DNA of 37,710 nt from the NCBI GenBank assembly GCA_944391625.1, contig CALXUG010000029.1, positions 1-37,710 of the forward strand. Direction: 5' to 3'. Positions 24,005-33,180 of the stretch are shown piece after piece. The stretch comes from an uncultured Clostridia bacterium (GTDB lineage: Bacteria > Bacillota > Peptococcia > Peptococcales > Peptococcaceae). Each line of letters opens with the position of its first letter. Within the stretch, counting starts at the first letter, position 1. Made by a program: the position numbers and the translations under genes. A model generated the notes under the pieces. It saw only the letters and a list, made by a program, of their open reading frames with translations. It searched no databases and had not been told where the DNA came from.

Positions 24005-25141
24005 GTGGTGCAATCGGTGCAACGGATAACTGGTTTGGAAGATGAGCGGGGTGTCTGGAGCCATCAGATTTATGAAATCGATGCTGCGGAACAGGCAGGC
24101 AGCGCTGCCGGGGAAATTAATCAAATTTTACGCCAGGCGTTAGAGCTGAAAGCCAGCGACATTCACCTGGAGCCGCAGAGAGACGGATTATTGGTGCGGT
24201 TTCGGTGTGACGGCGCATTACAAAAACAAACGCTGCTTTCCCCAGGATTGCAGCAGCAGATTTTAAACCGGATTAAGGTGATGGCAGAAATGGATACTAC
24301 AGAAAAACGGTTGCCGCAGGATGGTCATCTGGCTTTGCGCTGGCAGAAAAAACAGTTTGATTTGCGGGTTTCCAGTTTGCCATTATTTTTGGGTGAAAAA
24401 ATGGTGCTGCGTATTCTTGGTCAGCAGGAGAACTTAATGACGTTGGAGCAGTTAGGATTTTCGCCGGATAATCTGCAAAAGGTACAGCAATTGTTGCAGA
24501 TACCCAGTGGGATTGTCCTGATTTGCGGGCCCACCGGGAGCGGTAAAACGACAACCTTGTACAGCATGCTGGAGGTTTTGCGGGAATCAGGAAGAAATAT
24601 TGTGACGTTGGAGGATCCTGTAGAATACGAAATGGCGGGGATTAATCAGGTACAGATTAATGAAAAAACCGGTTTGACTTTTGTTCGCGGGCTGCGCAGT
24701 ATTTTGCGGCAGGACCCGGATATTATCATGGTAGGAGAGATACGGGATCTGGAGTCTGCTGAAATTGCTGTTAGGCTGGCCTATACTGGACATCTGGTAT
24801 TGGCATCGTTGCATACCAACGATGCGCTGGGCGCTGTGAATCGGCTGGTTGAAATGGGCATTGCTTCCCACTTGCTGGCTAGCTGTTTAAACGGCGTTAT
24901 CGCGCAGCGATTGGTTCGTCGGTGGCATCAGCAAAAACTGCAAGGTCGCATTGCCATTCAGGAGGTTATGATCTGCACAGCCCATATGCGGCGTTTGCTC
25001 AGTCATTATGAAACATTTTTGCAGCAGCAGGATGTGCTGAAACAGCAATTTGCATCTCTGACGCAGGACGGAAGGCAGAAAGCGGCAGAAGGAAGGACAA
25101 CGCTGGAGGAGGTACAGGCGGTTTTGGGGCCGGAGCTATGA
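24005..25141 (+). CDS. comGA: ComGA/PilB-type traffic ATPase
   Basis: Assembly ATPase that powers extrusion of pseudopilins from the inner face of the membrane. About 378 residues, the size of Bacillus ComGA and much shorter than PilB/GspE (~550), because the N-terminal MshEN-like domain is absent. Visible are KASDIHLEPQ, Walker A GPTGSGKTTT, the Asp box RQDPDIIMVGEIRD and the His box HLVLASLHTND. The four-cysteine zinc motif of many GspE proteins is not present. GTG 24005 has AGGAGG 8 bases upstream; ATG 23999 is too close to it, and the frame is open to 23912. Its stop overlaps the next start (ATGA). Confidence 0.88.
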   Translation: MVQSVQRITGLEDERGVWSHQIYEIDAAEQAGSAAGEINQILRQALELKASDIHLEPQRDGLLVRFRCDGALQKQTLLSPGLQQQILNRIKVMAEMDTTEKRLPQDGHLALRWQKKQFDLRVSSLPLFLGEKMVLRILGQQENLMTLEQLGFSPDNLQKVQQLLQIPSGIVLICGPTGSGKTTTLYSMLEVLRESGRNIVTLEDPVEYEMAGINQVQINEKTGLTFVRGLRSILRQDPDIIMVGEIRDLESAEIAVRLAYTGHLVLASLHTNDALGAVNRLVEMGIASHLLASCLNGVIAQRLVRRWHQQKLQGRIAIQEVMICTAHMRRLLSHYETFLQQQDVLKQQFASLTQDGRQKAAEGRTTLEEVQAVLGPEL

Positions 25142-26211
25142 AAACAGTATTTTGGCAAAAAAAATCTCTTTCTTCGCAGAGATTATATTTTATCTGCCAG
25201 CAGCTGTCTTTTGCATTAGCAGGTGGGATGTCACTGCCGATGGCGTTGTCTTTTGTGGGCAGTGAAATGCGGTATGGCAATGGAAAACAGTTTTTGTTGC
25301 AGCTGGCGGAGCAGGTACAGCAGGGGCAATCTTTTGTGCAGGCCTTGCAGCAATCCGATAGCAGATATTCGCCGGTGCTGCTGGAATTTGCTATGGTTGG
25401 AGAATTGAATGGAAGCATGGAAACGGCGATGAAGCAGGCGGCTGAATATTTTCAGCGGCAGGATAAAATAAAACAGCTTTTGTTTTCCGCACTGACCTAT
25501 CCTATGGTTATTTTGTTGCTGATGCTGTTGGCGCTTGGCGCCATGTTGCTATTGGTGGTGCCTGCTGTGGTGCAGACCTATCATAATTTTCAGGCGCCGC
25601 TTCCAACAGCAACCAAGCTGGTTTTGGTTTGCAGCGCCTGGTTTCAACAGTATTGGATGGCTGTTTTAATGGTATCGTTGTTAAGTATATTTGGAGCATT
25701 TTTACTGTTTTATCAGATGGGGCGGCATCGTTCCGGCAGAGCGGGATTGCGGAAAGCTTTGCAAAAAGTTCCTGTGGCAGGCAGTTTTTATCAGCAATAC
25801 TGGTTTGTGCAGTTTATCCAGGCGTTAGGACTGTTGTTATCTGGCGGTATGCTGTTGGTAGATTGTTTATATGCCATTCAGAATATTCATAAACGGAGTT
25901 TGTTTGTGGACGATTTGCAGCAATTGGCCGATGAGGTTGCCGCAGGCGTGCCCTTTTGGCAGGCCATGGAGCGGTGCAGTTTGTTTCCCGCTGCAGCACG
26001 GCAGGTGCTGGCTGTCAGTGAGCAAACAGGACGGTTGGCCTTGGCTGTTGCGCAGCTGAGTCAGTATTATGAGCAGCAGCTGCAGCAGCGGTTACAAGTG
26101 GCGGGAAAATTGCTGGAACCCTGTTTTATTGTTTTGCTGGGCGGTATGGTGCTGGTTTTGGCTGGCAGCTTATTTTTACCGCTGATACAATCCTATCAAT
26201 ATTTGCTTTGA
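25138..26211 (+). CDS. comGB: ComGB/PilC-type inner-membrane platform protein
   Basis: Polytopic platform protein of the type II secretion / type IV pilus family that docks the ATPase and feeds pilins into the growing fibre. The 357 residues contain two T2SSF domains: one at ~20-140 (FALAGGMSLPMALSFV, EFAMVGELNGSMETAM) and one at ~225-345 (QALGLLLSGGMLLVDCL, LAVSEQTGRLALAVAQL). Hydrophobic segments lie near 120-145, 165-195 and 330-350. The ATG overlaps the comGA stop by four bases. Length agrees with the ComGB class. Confidence 0.88.
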   Translation: MKTVFWQKKSLSSQRLYFICQQLSFALAGGMSLPMALSFVGSEMRYGNGKQFLLQLAEQVQQGQSFVQALQQSDSRYSPVLLEFAMVGELNGSMETAMKQAAEYFQRQDKIKQLLFSALTYPMVILLLMLLALGAMLLLVVPAVVQTYHNFQAPLPTATKLVLVCSAWFQQYWMAVLMVSLLSIFGAFLLFYQMGRHRSGRAGLRKALQKVPVAGSFYQQYWFVQFIQALGLLLSGGMLLVDCLYAIQNIHKRSLFVDDLQQLADEVAAGVPFWQAMERCSLFPAAARQVLAVSEQTGRLALAVAQLSQYYEQQLQQRLQVAGKLLEPCFIVLLGGMVLVLAGSLFLPLIQSYQYLL

Positions 26212-26221
26212 GGTTGCGTGT

Positions 26222-26662
26222 ATGAAGAACAAACAAGGATTTACCTGTGTAGAGCTTCTGGTGGTTTTGTTGATTTTATCGCTGCTGTTCTGTATCTTGC
26301 TGCCATCATTTGGGCAGAGCTGGCAGCAAATTTCTATGGATGCGGCCATTCTGCAATTACATCGTGATCTGCGCTGGGCCCAGCAGTTAGCCGCAAGGGA
26401 ACAGAAAACAGTATCTGTGACATTTTTTCAGGACAGGCAGCCCTACCGATATGTGGTGCGGGTTTCGGGGCAATCGAAGAATCAGCGCCGCAGAGAGCTG
26501 CCTGATTCTTTGCGGCGGATAGAAGCGCAGACCATTTTGATTCGTGCAGATAAACGCTTTCAAAAAAACGGACATATTTTACTGGCTAAGGGAACGGAGG
26601 AACGTTATGTCTACTACTACCAGACCGGACGAAGCCGCATTACCAGGCAAAAAGCAACATGA
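26222..26662 (+). CDS. pseudopilin, GspH/ComGD-like
   Basis: 146 residues with a class III prepilin leader: short basic KNKQG, then FTCVELLVVLLILSLLF, with Glu at +5 after the G|F cleavage site expected for prepilin peptidase. The rest is a hydrophilic domain with basic patches (NQRRRELPDSLRR). It is likely a minor pilin that joins the pseudopilus tip. The start lies 10 bases after comGB, and its 3' end overlaps the next pilin gene. Assignment to a precise ComG letter is not possible. Confidence 0.8.
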   Translation: MKNKQGFTCVELLVVLLILSLLFCILLPSFGQSWQQISMDAAILQLHRDLRWAQQLAAREQKTVSVTFFQDRQPYRYVVRVSGQSKNQRRRELPDSLRRIEAQTILIRADKRFQKNGHILLAKGTEERYVYYYQTGRSRITRQKAT

Positions 26663-26957
26663 AAAAGGGTTTACCCTGCCGGAACTGCTGGTGAGCCTTT
26701 GCATTTTGATGATATTGCTGCAAGGTGTGTGGCAATGGGGGTTGTTATTTCAGCGTACCAACGAACGGATTCAGCAGAATCAGCAGGCGGTGTTGATTGC
26801 CCAGTGTTATTTTGCAAATCTGCCGCAGGAGTTGCCTGCCGGATGGTCGGTAACTGTAGAGCGGAAAGAAAAAGAAACAAAACTGGAGCAGCAACTTGTA
26901 GTGGTTTCTTATCAGGAGCAGCAATGGCCGTTTTATTATATTGGTGAAAGGCGGTAG
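26607..26957 (+). CDS. pseudopilin, type IV prepilin-like
   Basis: 116 residues. An N-terminal leader of about 20 hydrophilic residues ends KKQHEKG, then FTLPELLVSLCILMILL with Glu at +5. The remainder is a small domain (QRTNERIQQNQQAV, ending WPFYYIGERR). ATG 26607 is used because GGAGG lies about 7 bases upstream; the gene therefore overlaps the previous pilin by 56 bases in another frame. It is a probable minor pilin. Confidence 0.75.
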   Translation: MSTTTRPDEAALPGKKQHEKGFTLPELLVSLCILMILLQGVWQWGLLFQRTNERIQQNQQAVLIAQCYFANLPQELPAGWSVTVERKEKETKLEQQLVVVSYQEQQWPFYYIGERR

Positions 26958-26960
26958 TTT

Positions 26961-27506
26961 GTGGAAGAAATAACTTGTAAACAGCAGAAACAGGCGGGCT
27001 TTACCTTGCCTGAGCTGTTGGTGGTTCTTTTTTTATTGTCGTTGCTGTCTGCCTTTCTAATGCAGTGCCTATTTACCCTGACAGAGCAGCAGAAGCAGCG
27101 CATTGCCTTTTTAGAACTGGAAGATAATCTGAACCTGGCTATGGATTGGTTAAAAGAAGATATTGAAAAAAGCTGCGCGGTGTTGGCCTGTTCACAGGAG
27201 CAGCTGGTATTGCAGCAACAAAGGACAGGCATCCAATATACGTTGGGGATTGATCAGCAGGAAACGGAACATTTATATCCATTAGAAGGAAAAATACTGT
27301 ATCGAAAAGAAAATATTCAATGGAATCGTCAGCCGATGGCGAATTTTATTGAGACGTTTACCATATCCTATTTAGATAAATACGGGCAGCTGACAGAAGA
27401 ACCAACAGCGGTCTGTGCAGTTGGAATCCATTTGACAGGTTGCTGGCAAAATGGAAGGGTCGAGAAACAACAGATTGTCCGTTTGATGAAGAAGGGGTAT
27501 TTATAG
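26961..27506 (+). CDS. pseudopilin, GspJ/ComGF-like
   Basis: 181 residues. Short leader ending KQQKQAG, then FTLPELLVVLFLLSLLSAFL with Glu at +5. The C-terminal domain is larger (LEDNLNLAMDWLKEDIEKS, GKILYRKENIQWNRQ, VGIHLTGCWQNGR), as in the GspJ/PilW and ComGF classes. The start is GTG, 3 bases after the previous stop, with AAAGGCGG upstream. It probably works with the other minor pilins here. Confidence 0.75.
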   Translation: MEEITCKQQKQAGFTLPELLVVLFLLSLLSAFLMQCLFTLTEQQKQRIAFLELEDNLNLAMDWLKEDIEKSCAVLACSQEQLVLQQQRTGIQYTLGIDQQETEHLYPLEGKILYRKENIQWNRQPMANFIETFTISYLDKYGQLTEEPTAVCAVGIHLTGCWQNGRVEKQQIVRLMKKGYL

Positions 27507-27519
27507 GGAGGGCTGTGTT

Positions 27520-28911
27520 ATGCAGAAAAAAGAGCTGAAAGAAATTTTAAATGCGGCATTGTCTGCCGGCGCTGATTTTGCAGAGATTTTTATTGAACAA
27601 AAAGAAAGTACCGTAATTAGCTGTGAAGACAGCAAAATTGAAAAAATCAACACGGGTATTGATTATGGCATGGGGATTCGTGTCATTGCCGGTGAAAGTA
27701 CCTCTTATGTACACAGTAACGATGTTTCGCTGAATAATGGCATACAGATGGCCAAACTGGCGGGAACGGTTGCGCAGGAGTATCGAAGCAAAGCAACAGT
27801 ACAGGAATTTCAGATGCCCGGTGCCTCGCAACAGCCAACGGTTGTGCAGCGGCCGGAACAGGTGGCGTTTGATGATAAAATCGCTCTGCTGAAAGTAGCC
27901 GATGCAGAGGCGCGGGCGTTGAACGAAGCCATTCAGCAGGTATCCGTCAGTTACAGCGATGTGACCCAAAAGGTTTTGATTGCCAACAGTGAAGGCACTT
28001 GTGTGGAGGATGAACGGGTTCGGGTGCGGTTTGCCTGCAATAGCATCGCCAGAAAGGCCGATCAGATTCAGACAGGATTTTCCTCTATGGGCGGCACCTG
28101 TGGATTTGAGCTGTTTGAAGAAAAATCTGCGGCGCAGTTGGGCAGAGAGTCGGCAAAACGGGCCATGACTTTGTTGGAGGCTGTACCGTGTCCTACCGGA
28201 AAAATGACAGTGATTATCGGCAGTGAAGCGGGAGGCACTATGGTGCATGAAGCCTGCGGCCATGGCCTGGAGGGTGATTTGGTGCAGAAGGGATTATCCG
28301 CTTATGCAGGCAAATTAGGGCAGCAGGTAGCTTCAGAAAAAATTACAGTGGTGGACGATGCCACCATTGCCGGAAAATACGGCAGCTATGCTTATGATGA
28401 CGAAGGAAATCCGGGAGAGAAAACGGTGTTGATCGAAAATGGCGTGTTGGTGCAGTATATGAACGACTTGCAGACTGCCAGACGCACCGGTGCAGTGTGT
28501 ACTGGAAACGGCCGGCGGGAATCCTATCGGGAAAAACCGCTGACTCGTATGAGCAACACCTATATTGCGCCGGGCAATGACAGCGTAGAAGATATGATTG
28601 CTTCTGTGGAGTACGGGCTTTATGTAAAACGAATGGGCGGCGGTCAGGTAAACAGTTTAAACGGAGATTATGTATTTGATGTTGCCGAAGGCTATCTGAT
28701 TGAACACGGACAAATTACCAAAGCTGTCCGGGGGGCTACATTAGCCGGGAACGGACCAGAAAGTCTGCGCAATGTAGAGATGGTTGGCAATGATTTGGGA
28801 TATGCCATAGGAACCTGCGGCAAAAACGGGCAAAGCGCTCCTGTTGCCGATGCGCAACCTACTTTGAAAATTCATGGACTGACTGTCGGCGGTACAGGGA
28901 GCAGCCAATGA
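27520..28911 (+). CDS. tldD: TldD metalloprotease
   Basis: Zinc-dependent peptidase subunit of the TldD/TldE pair, which trims unfolded peptides and in some bacteria matures peptide natural products (microcin B17) or degrades antitoxin CcdA. The 463 residues carry the HExxxH site in HEACGHGLEGD, plus GIRVIAGESTSYVH, GRRESYREKPLTRMSNTYI and the final VGGTGSS. It is preceded by GGGAGG and lies in the middle of the pseudopilin genes; its stop overlaps the start of the next pilin-like gene (ATGA). The substrate is unknown. Confidence 0.93.
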   Translation: MQKKELKEILNAALSAGADFAEIFIEQKESTVISCEDSKIEKINTGIDYGMGIRVIAGESTSYVHSNDVSLNNGIQMAKLAGTVAQEYRSKATVQEFQMPGASQQPTVVQRPEQVAFDDKIALLKVADAEARALNEAIQQVSVSYSDVTQKVLIANSEGTCVEDERVRVRFACNSIARKADQIQTGFSSMGGTCGFELFEEKSAAQLGRESAKRAMTLLEAVPCPTGKMTVIIGSEAGGTMVHEACGHGLEGDLVQKGLSAYAGKLGQQVASEKITVVDDATIAGKYGSYAYDDEGNPGEKTVLIENGVLVQYMNDLQTARRTGAVCTGNGRRESYREKPLTRMSNTYIAPGNDSVEDMIASVEYGLYVKRMGGGQVNSLNGDYVFDVAEGYLIEHGQITKAVRGATLAGNGPESLRNVEMVGNDLGYAIGTCGKNGQSAPVADAQPTLKIHGLTVGGTGSSQ

Positions 28912-29615
28912 AAAAACTCACAGAGCAAAAAGGCTATGTTCTGTTATGGGTTTTGTTTTTGTTGTCGGTGACCATGCTGTGGGGAAGTTTGTTGTTGTTA
29001 AATACATCGGATCAATATGAAGTCAGTAATGGGCGAGTTCAAGAAGAACAAAGTCAATTATTGGCACGCAGCGGCTGGAATTTGGCCTTGCAGCAGTTGG
29101 AAACAACGGGAAGCTTGGAACCAGTGGTATTGGAGACCCAACTGGGCAGCGCACAGGCCACGTTAAAACAAAATAACGCAGGCTTTTTACAGTTGGCTGT
29201 GGCAAGTGCTGTGGAGGAATGCAGCGTTTTGCTGGAAGGAGAGCTGCAGCTGGCCGCGTTTCCCTGGCCGGAGGTACAGCAATGGCCTATTATAGAAAAG
29301 GATAGGCCATGGGACGAACCGGGTTGCATGTTAAGCAGCGGCCAACAATACGTGTTGGAACACAGCAGTTTGCAGCCGGTGGCCATTACCACTTCTTACG
29401 GAGAGCCGGTTACTGTATCGGTGCAAGAACCAATAGAGTTGGGTTGTGTATATATTTATGGAGATTTGGAGCTGTCAGCGCCTTTAAAAGCAGAGGCTAT
29501 TTATATCAGCGGACAAATTTCCGGTATGGAATGGTTGGACTGTGCGCAAGTGGTGGAGGCGGTTTCTGCGCCGTTATGTTACAGGGTGCAGGTTATGGAT
29601 GTCGCGCAGTTGTAA
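28908..29615 (+). CDS. PilX/GspK/ComGG-like pilus assembly protein
   Basis: 235 residues. Starts MKKLTEQKGYVLLWVLFLLSVTM: a short basic leader, then a long hydrophobic helix without the usual Glu at +5, as in GspK- and PilX-type proteins. The following region (QLLARSGWNLALQQLE) is like the first helix of these minor pilins. A beta-rich end follows (VYIYGDLELSAPLKAEAIYISG), which resembles a small solenoid strand pattern. Function as tip pilin is inferred. It lies exactly between tldD and pmbA, overlapping the former by 4 bases. Confidence 0.6.
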   Translation: MKKLTEQKGYVLLWVLFLLSVTMLWGSLLLLNTSDQYEVSNGRVQEEQSQLLARSGWNLALQQLETTGSLEPVVLETQLGSAQATLKQNNAGFLQLAVASAVEECSVLLEGELQLAAFPWPEVQQWPIIEKDRPWDEPGCMLSSGQQYVLEHSSLQPVAITTSYGEPVTVSVQEPIELGCVYIYGDLELSAPLKAEAIYISGQISGMEWLDCAQVVEAVSAPLCYRVQVMDVAQL

Positions 29616-29633
29616 AGGAAAGGAGCCAATGGA

Positions 29634-30977
29634 ATGGGATTGGATTTTGAAAAGTTTGCAGGGACAGGATTGCAGAAAGCAAAAAAAATGGGTGCAGAGC
29701 AGGCTGAATTATTTGTGGTGAAAAGTCGTTCGCTGGAAGTGGAATTGAAAGATGGGCGGATTGATGAAATCAAACAGTCGGACAGTCATGGTGTCGGGCT
29801 GCGGGTAATAAAAGGGAATCGTCAGGGTTTTTCTTTTTCCACCGATTTTAGAGCCAGCGCTTTGGATAAAATGGTAGTGCAGGCTATGGAAAACAGCCGT
29901 TATCATGATGAAGACGAGGATTTATATTTTCCGGCCGGTGGTCAGGTCTATCCTCAATTGAATCTGTATGATCCTGCATTAAAGCAGCATTCTTTGGAAG
30001 ATAAAATGCAGCTGGCGCAGGAAACCGCAGAAACGGCAAAAAAATGGCATCAGCAGGTAAGTCGCATCGAACGGTCTGGATATGAAGAAGGCGAGGTTGC
30101 CATGTGGCTGGCCAACAGCAATGGCATTTTGCAGCATCAAGCAGGGACTTATTGCGGCCTTTTTTGCCTGGCGCTGGGAGAAAAAAACGGTGAACAACAA
30201 AGCGGCTATGGAATGGATTCCAGTGTTTCTCTGGCGGCGTTGTCACCAACAAAGGCAGGGAATATGGCCGGAAAACGGGCAGTACAATTGCTGGGTGCTG
30301 CACCGGTTAACAGCGGTGTGATGGATTTGGTACTGGAGCCGATGATTGCAGCGCAGATTTTGGGGATTATCAGCGCCTGCTTCTCCGGTGAAGCAGTTAG
30401 AAAGAATAAATCATTTTTGGCAGACAAAGTAGGGCAGCTGGTAGCAGGCACAGAAGTTACGTTGATTGATGATGGCTGTATGGCGCAGCATCTGGCCTCT
30501 GGTTCTTTTGATGGAGAAGGGACGGCTACTCAGCGGACTGTACTGGTTGAAAACGGTATGTTAAAGCAATATCTGTACGATTGTCTTTCTGCGAAAAAGG
30601 CAGGTACTGTTTCTACAGGAAATGGTGTGCGCGGCTCTTACAAGGGAACACCTCATGTAGGGACGACTAATTATTATCTGGCAGCAGGCCGTTACAGTCC
30701 AGAGCAATTAATTAGTTCTGTAGAGCAGGGCATTTATGTAACGGAGATTTTAGGCGCCCATACTGCCAATCCGGTTTCTGGAGATTTTTCTTTCGGTGCT
30801 TCTGGTATTTTGATTGAACATGGCGCCCTTTCCCGTCCGGTTCGGGGAGTTACTATTGCAGGAAACTTACAGCAGCTGCTGCAAAAAATCCACGGTGTTG
30901 GAAACGACCTTACCTTTTATGGAAGTCATGGCGCTCCCACTGTTCGGATTGGCCAAATTGCGGTCAGCGGCATATAA
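29634..30977 (+). CDS. pmbA: TldE/PmbA-family protein
   Basis: 447 residues, the non-catalytic partner class of TldD: the same fold but without the HExxxH motif. Visible are ELFVVKSRSLEVELKDGRIDEI at the start, GIISACFSGEAVRKNKSFLADKVG, GVRGSYKGTPHVGTTNYYL and a late VRGVTIAGN. TldD and TldE form a heterodimeric peptidase. AAAGGAG lies 7 bases before the ATG. It ends the operon. Confidence 0.9.
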   Translation: MGLDFEKFAGTGLQKAKKMGAEQAELFVVKSRSLEVELKDGRIDEIKQSDSHGVGLRVIKGNRQGFSFSTDFRASALDKMVVQAMENSRYHDEDEDLYFPAGGQVYPQLNLYDPALKQHSLEDKMQLAQETAETAKKWHQQVSRIERSGYEEGEVAMWLANSNGILQHQAGTYCGLFCLALGEKNGEQQSGYGMDSSVSLAALSPTKAGNMAGKRAVQLLGAAPVNSGVMDLVLEPMIAAQILGIISACFSGEAVRKNKSFLADKVGQLVAGTEVTLIDDGCMAQHLASGSFDGEGTATQRTVLVENGMLKQYLYDCLSAKKAGTVSTGNGVRGSYKGTPHVGTTNYYLAAGRYSPEQLISSVEQGIYVTEILGAHTANPVSGDFSFGASGILIEHGALSRPVRGVTIAGNLQQLLQKIHGVGNDLTFYGSHGAPTVRIGQIAVSGI

Positions 30978-31003
30978 AGTCTGAATAAATTCTTGGTTAT
31001 CTC

Positions 31004-31033
31004 TTGTCGGCAGCAGGAATTTTATGGTATGAT
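31004..31033 (+). promoter_or_regulatory. promoter of the aroQ operon
   Basis: TTGTCG (31004-31009) and TATGAT (31028-31033) are 18 bases apart, just before the aroQ RBS. With a start near 31040 the leader would be very short. Confidence 0.45.
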
Positions 31034-31053
31034 AAATTACGAGGTGAAGATAT

Positions 31054-31494
31054 GTGCGTGTTTTAGTGCTGAATGGTCCCAATCTGAATTTGTTGGGAAC
31101 CAGAAAACCAGAAATATACGGAACCACAACGTTGGCTGATATAGAAAAACAAATGCGGCAGAGGGCAGAGGCATTGCACTGTCAGTTGGATTTTCTGCAA
31201 ACAAATCACGAAGGCGTGTTGGTGGAAGAAATTCAAAAAGCAAAAGGAAATTATCAGTATCTGATTATCAATGCTGCTGCTTATACCCATACCAGTGTGG
31301 CGATCCGTGATGCCATTGAAGCGGTGGAAATTCCTACGATAGAAATTCATTTGAGCAATATTCATGCCAGAGAGGAATTTCGTCATAATTCTCTGTTGGC
31401 GCCGGTTTGCGTTGGACAAATCTGCGGATTTGGAGCAATGAGTTATCTTTTAGCATTGCAGTATGCGGCAGAAATGGGAGATAAAAAAGAATGA
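31054..31494 (+). CDS. aroQ: type II 3-dehydroquinate dehydratase
   Basis: Third step of the shikimate pathway, 3-dehydroquinate to 3-dehydroshikimate. The 146-residue length is normal. It begins with the hallmark VLVLNGPNLNLLGTRKPEIYG, where Tyr is catalytic, then has INAAAYTHTSVAIRDAI and EIHLSNIHAREEFRHNS with the active-site His. The start is GTG with GAGGTGA upstream. It is the first gene of aroQ-pepP-efp, and its stop overlaps the next start (ATGA). Other aro genes are not in the window. Confidence 0.96.
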   Translation: MRVLVLNGPNLNLLGTRKPEIYGTTTLADIEKQMRQRAEALHCQLDFLQTNHEGVLVEEIQKAKGNYQYLIINAAAYTHTSVAIRDAIEAVEIPTIEIHLSNIHAREEFRHNSLLAPVCVGQICGFGAMSYLLALQYAAEMGDKKE

Positions 31495-32564
31495 AACAGA
31501 AACGAATCGAAAAACTTCAACAGAAAATGAAAGCGTTGGACTTAGATGGTTTTTTAGTGACATCAAAGGAAAACAGACAATATTTAACAGGATTTACCGG
31601 CACGTTTGGCTGGGTTTTGGTTACCCAGCATAGCGTTTACCTGATGACGGATTTCCGTTATATGGAGCAGGCGAGACAACAAGCCGTCGGCTGTAAACTG
31701 GTACAGTTTAAACAATTTGCGCCGACCGTAACACTGCGGATGTTGATGGAAGAATTGGAAGTGGTCACACTAGGCATTGAAAGCGACCGCTGCACAGTAG
31801 ATGAATTTGAATTGCTGGCCAATCAGGTGCGGCGGAAAGCCATCACACCGCTGAAAGGTTTTGTGGAAGAAATTCGTCGAATAAAAGATGAAGATGAAAT
31901 TGCCTTGATCGCCAAAGCAGAAGCAATCGGTGATGAAGCCTTTGCCCATGTATTGAACTTAATCCAGCCGGGAATGACCGAGTTGGAAATCGCTATGGAG
32001 TTGGAATTTCAGATGCGCCGCAGCGGTGCATCCGGTGTTAGCTTTGATACCATTGTAGCGTCAGGAAAGCGGTCTTCTATGCCTCACGGAGTAGCTTCTC
32101 AGAAAAAGGTAGAAGCGGGTGACTTTATTACTATGGATTTTGGCTGTGTTTATCAGGGATATTGTTCCGATATGACAAGAACAATTGCATTGGGAAGCGT
32201 TGACGAAAAGCAAGAAACAGTTTATAATCTAGTAAGAAAAGCACAGGAAGATGCACTGCAGGCAATAAAGGCAGGCGTAACTGGTCAAGAAATCCATGCA
32301 GTGGCACAAAATGTGTTTCAGGATGCGGGGTATGGTCCATTTTTTGGGCATGGTCTCGGTCACTGTGTAGGACTGGAGATTCATGAAGAACCAAGATTCT
32401 CTCCAAAGATAGAGGAAATTATTCAGGAAAATATGGTAATCACTGTAGAACCTGGTTTATATCTTCCCAATTGGGGCGGTGTAAGAATAGAAGATTTGGT
32501 TGTAGTCAGGAAAGATGGCTGTATGAATTTGACCCATTCACCAAAAGACTTAATTATTTTATAG
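31491..32564 (+). CDS. pepP: Xaa-Pro aminopeptidase, M24 family
   Basis: Removes an N-terminal residue before proline. 357 residues. The N-terminal creatinase-like domain holds [17 protein letters not shown]. The C-terminal pita-bread domain has metal ligands in [18 protein letters not shown] (two Asp), [16 protein letters not shown] (His and Glu) and [18 protein letters not shown] (Glu). It is close to the B. subtilis YqhT and PepQ classes, so the letter P or Q is not certain. Coupled to aroQ, and 11 bases before efp. Confidence 0.9.
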   Translation: MKQKRIEKLQQKMKALDLDGFLVTSKENRQYLTGFTGTFGWVLVTQHSVYLMTDFRYMEQARQQAVGCKLVQFKQFAPTVTLRMLMEELEVVTLGIESDRCTVDEFELLANQVRRKAITPLKGFVEEIRRIKDEDEIALIAKAEAIGDEAFAHVLNLIQPGMTELEIAMELEFQMRRSGASGVSFDTIVASGKRSSMPHGVASQKKVEAGDFITMDFGCVYQGYCSDMTRTIALGSVDEKQETVYNLVRKAQEDALQAIKAGVTGQEIHAVAQNVFQDAGYGPFFGHGLGHCVGLEIHEEPRFSPKIEEIIQENMVITVEPGLYLPNWGGVRIEDLVVVRKDGCMNLTHSPKDLIIL

Positions 32565-32575
32565 GAGGACGTTGT

Positions 32576-33133
32576 ATGATTGATACAAGCGATTTTAAAA
32601 CAGGTTTAACAATTGAATTAGATGGTGATCCATGTAAAATTGTGGATTTCCAGCACGTAAAACCTGGTAAAGGTGCTGCATTTGTAAGAACAAAAATTAA
32701 AAACCTGAAGACAGGTGCTTCTATTGAACGCACATTCCGTCCAGGTGAAAAACTGCAGGATGCTATCATGGAACGGCAGCAGATGCAGTATCTGTATTTC
32801 GACGGTGAAAACTATGTGTTTATGGATAACAATACCTATGAACAGGTTACACTGAGCGAAGCGCAGCTGGGCGGCAGTGAAAAGTTCCTGAAAGAAAATA
32901 TGGATTGTCTGATTACCAGTTTCAAAGGTGAAGTTATGGAAGTGGAACTGCCTAACACCGTAGAACTGAAAGTAATTGAAACAGAACCAGGGATTAAAGG
33001 AAGTACAGCTTCCGGCGGTACTAAACCTGCAACTCTGGAAACTGGTGCTGTTGTGAACGTACCTTTCTTTGTAAATGTGGATGATGTTCTGCGTGTTGAC
33101 ACCAGAACTGGCGCTTACATTGAAAGAGCGTAA
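32576..33133 (+). CDS. efp: translation elongation factor P
   Basis: Relieves ribosome stalling at polyproline stretches. The 185-residue length is exact for the family, with three beta domains: KOW-like ([21 protein letters not shown]), OB ([20 protein letters not shown]) and C-terminal ([29 protein letters not shown]). Lys32 lies at the loop tip (KPGKGAAF), matching the lysine that carries 5-aminopentanol in B. subtilis; the modification here is unknown. No poxA-like gene is in the window. ATG 32576 has AGGAGG upstream; the frame is open earlier but without support. Confidence 0.97.
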   Translation: MIDTSDFKTGLTIELDGDPCKIVDFQHVKPGKGAAFVRTKIKNLKTGASIERTFRPGEKLQDAIMERQQMQYLYFDGENYVFMDNNTYEQVTLSEAQLGGSEKFLKENMDCLITSFKGEVMEVELPNTVELKVIETEPGIKGSTASGGTKPATLETGAVVNVPFFVNVDDVLRVDTRTGAYIERA

Positions 33134-33180
33134 CAAATAAATTATTACACAGGTTTATTTTTGAAAGGAGTTTTTCGCGC

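Noticed and set aside
33135-33160. AAATAAA/TTTATTT inverted repeat between efp and the CD1247-type gene
   Set aside because: Only A:T pairs over seven bases with a weak T-run; too unstable to call a terminator.
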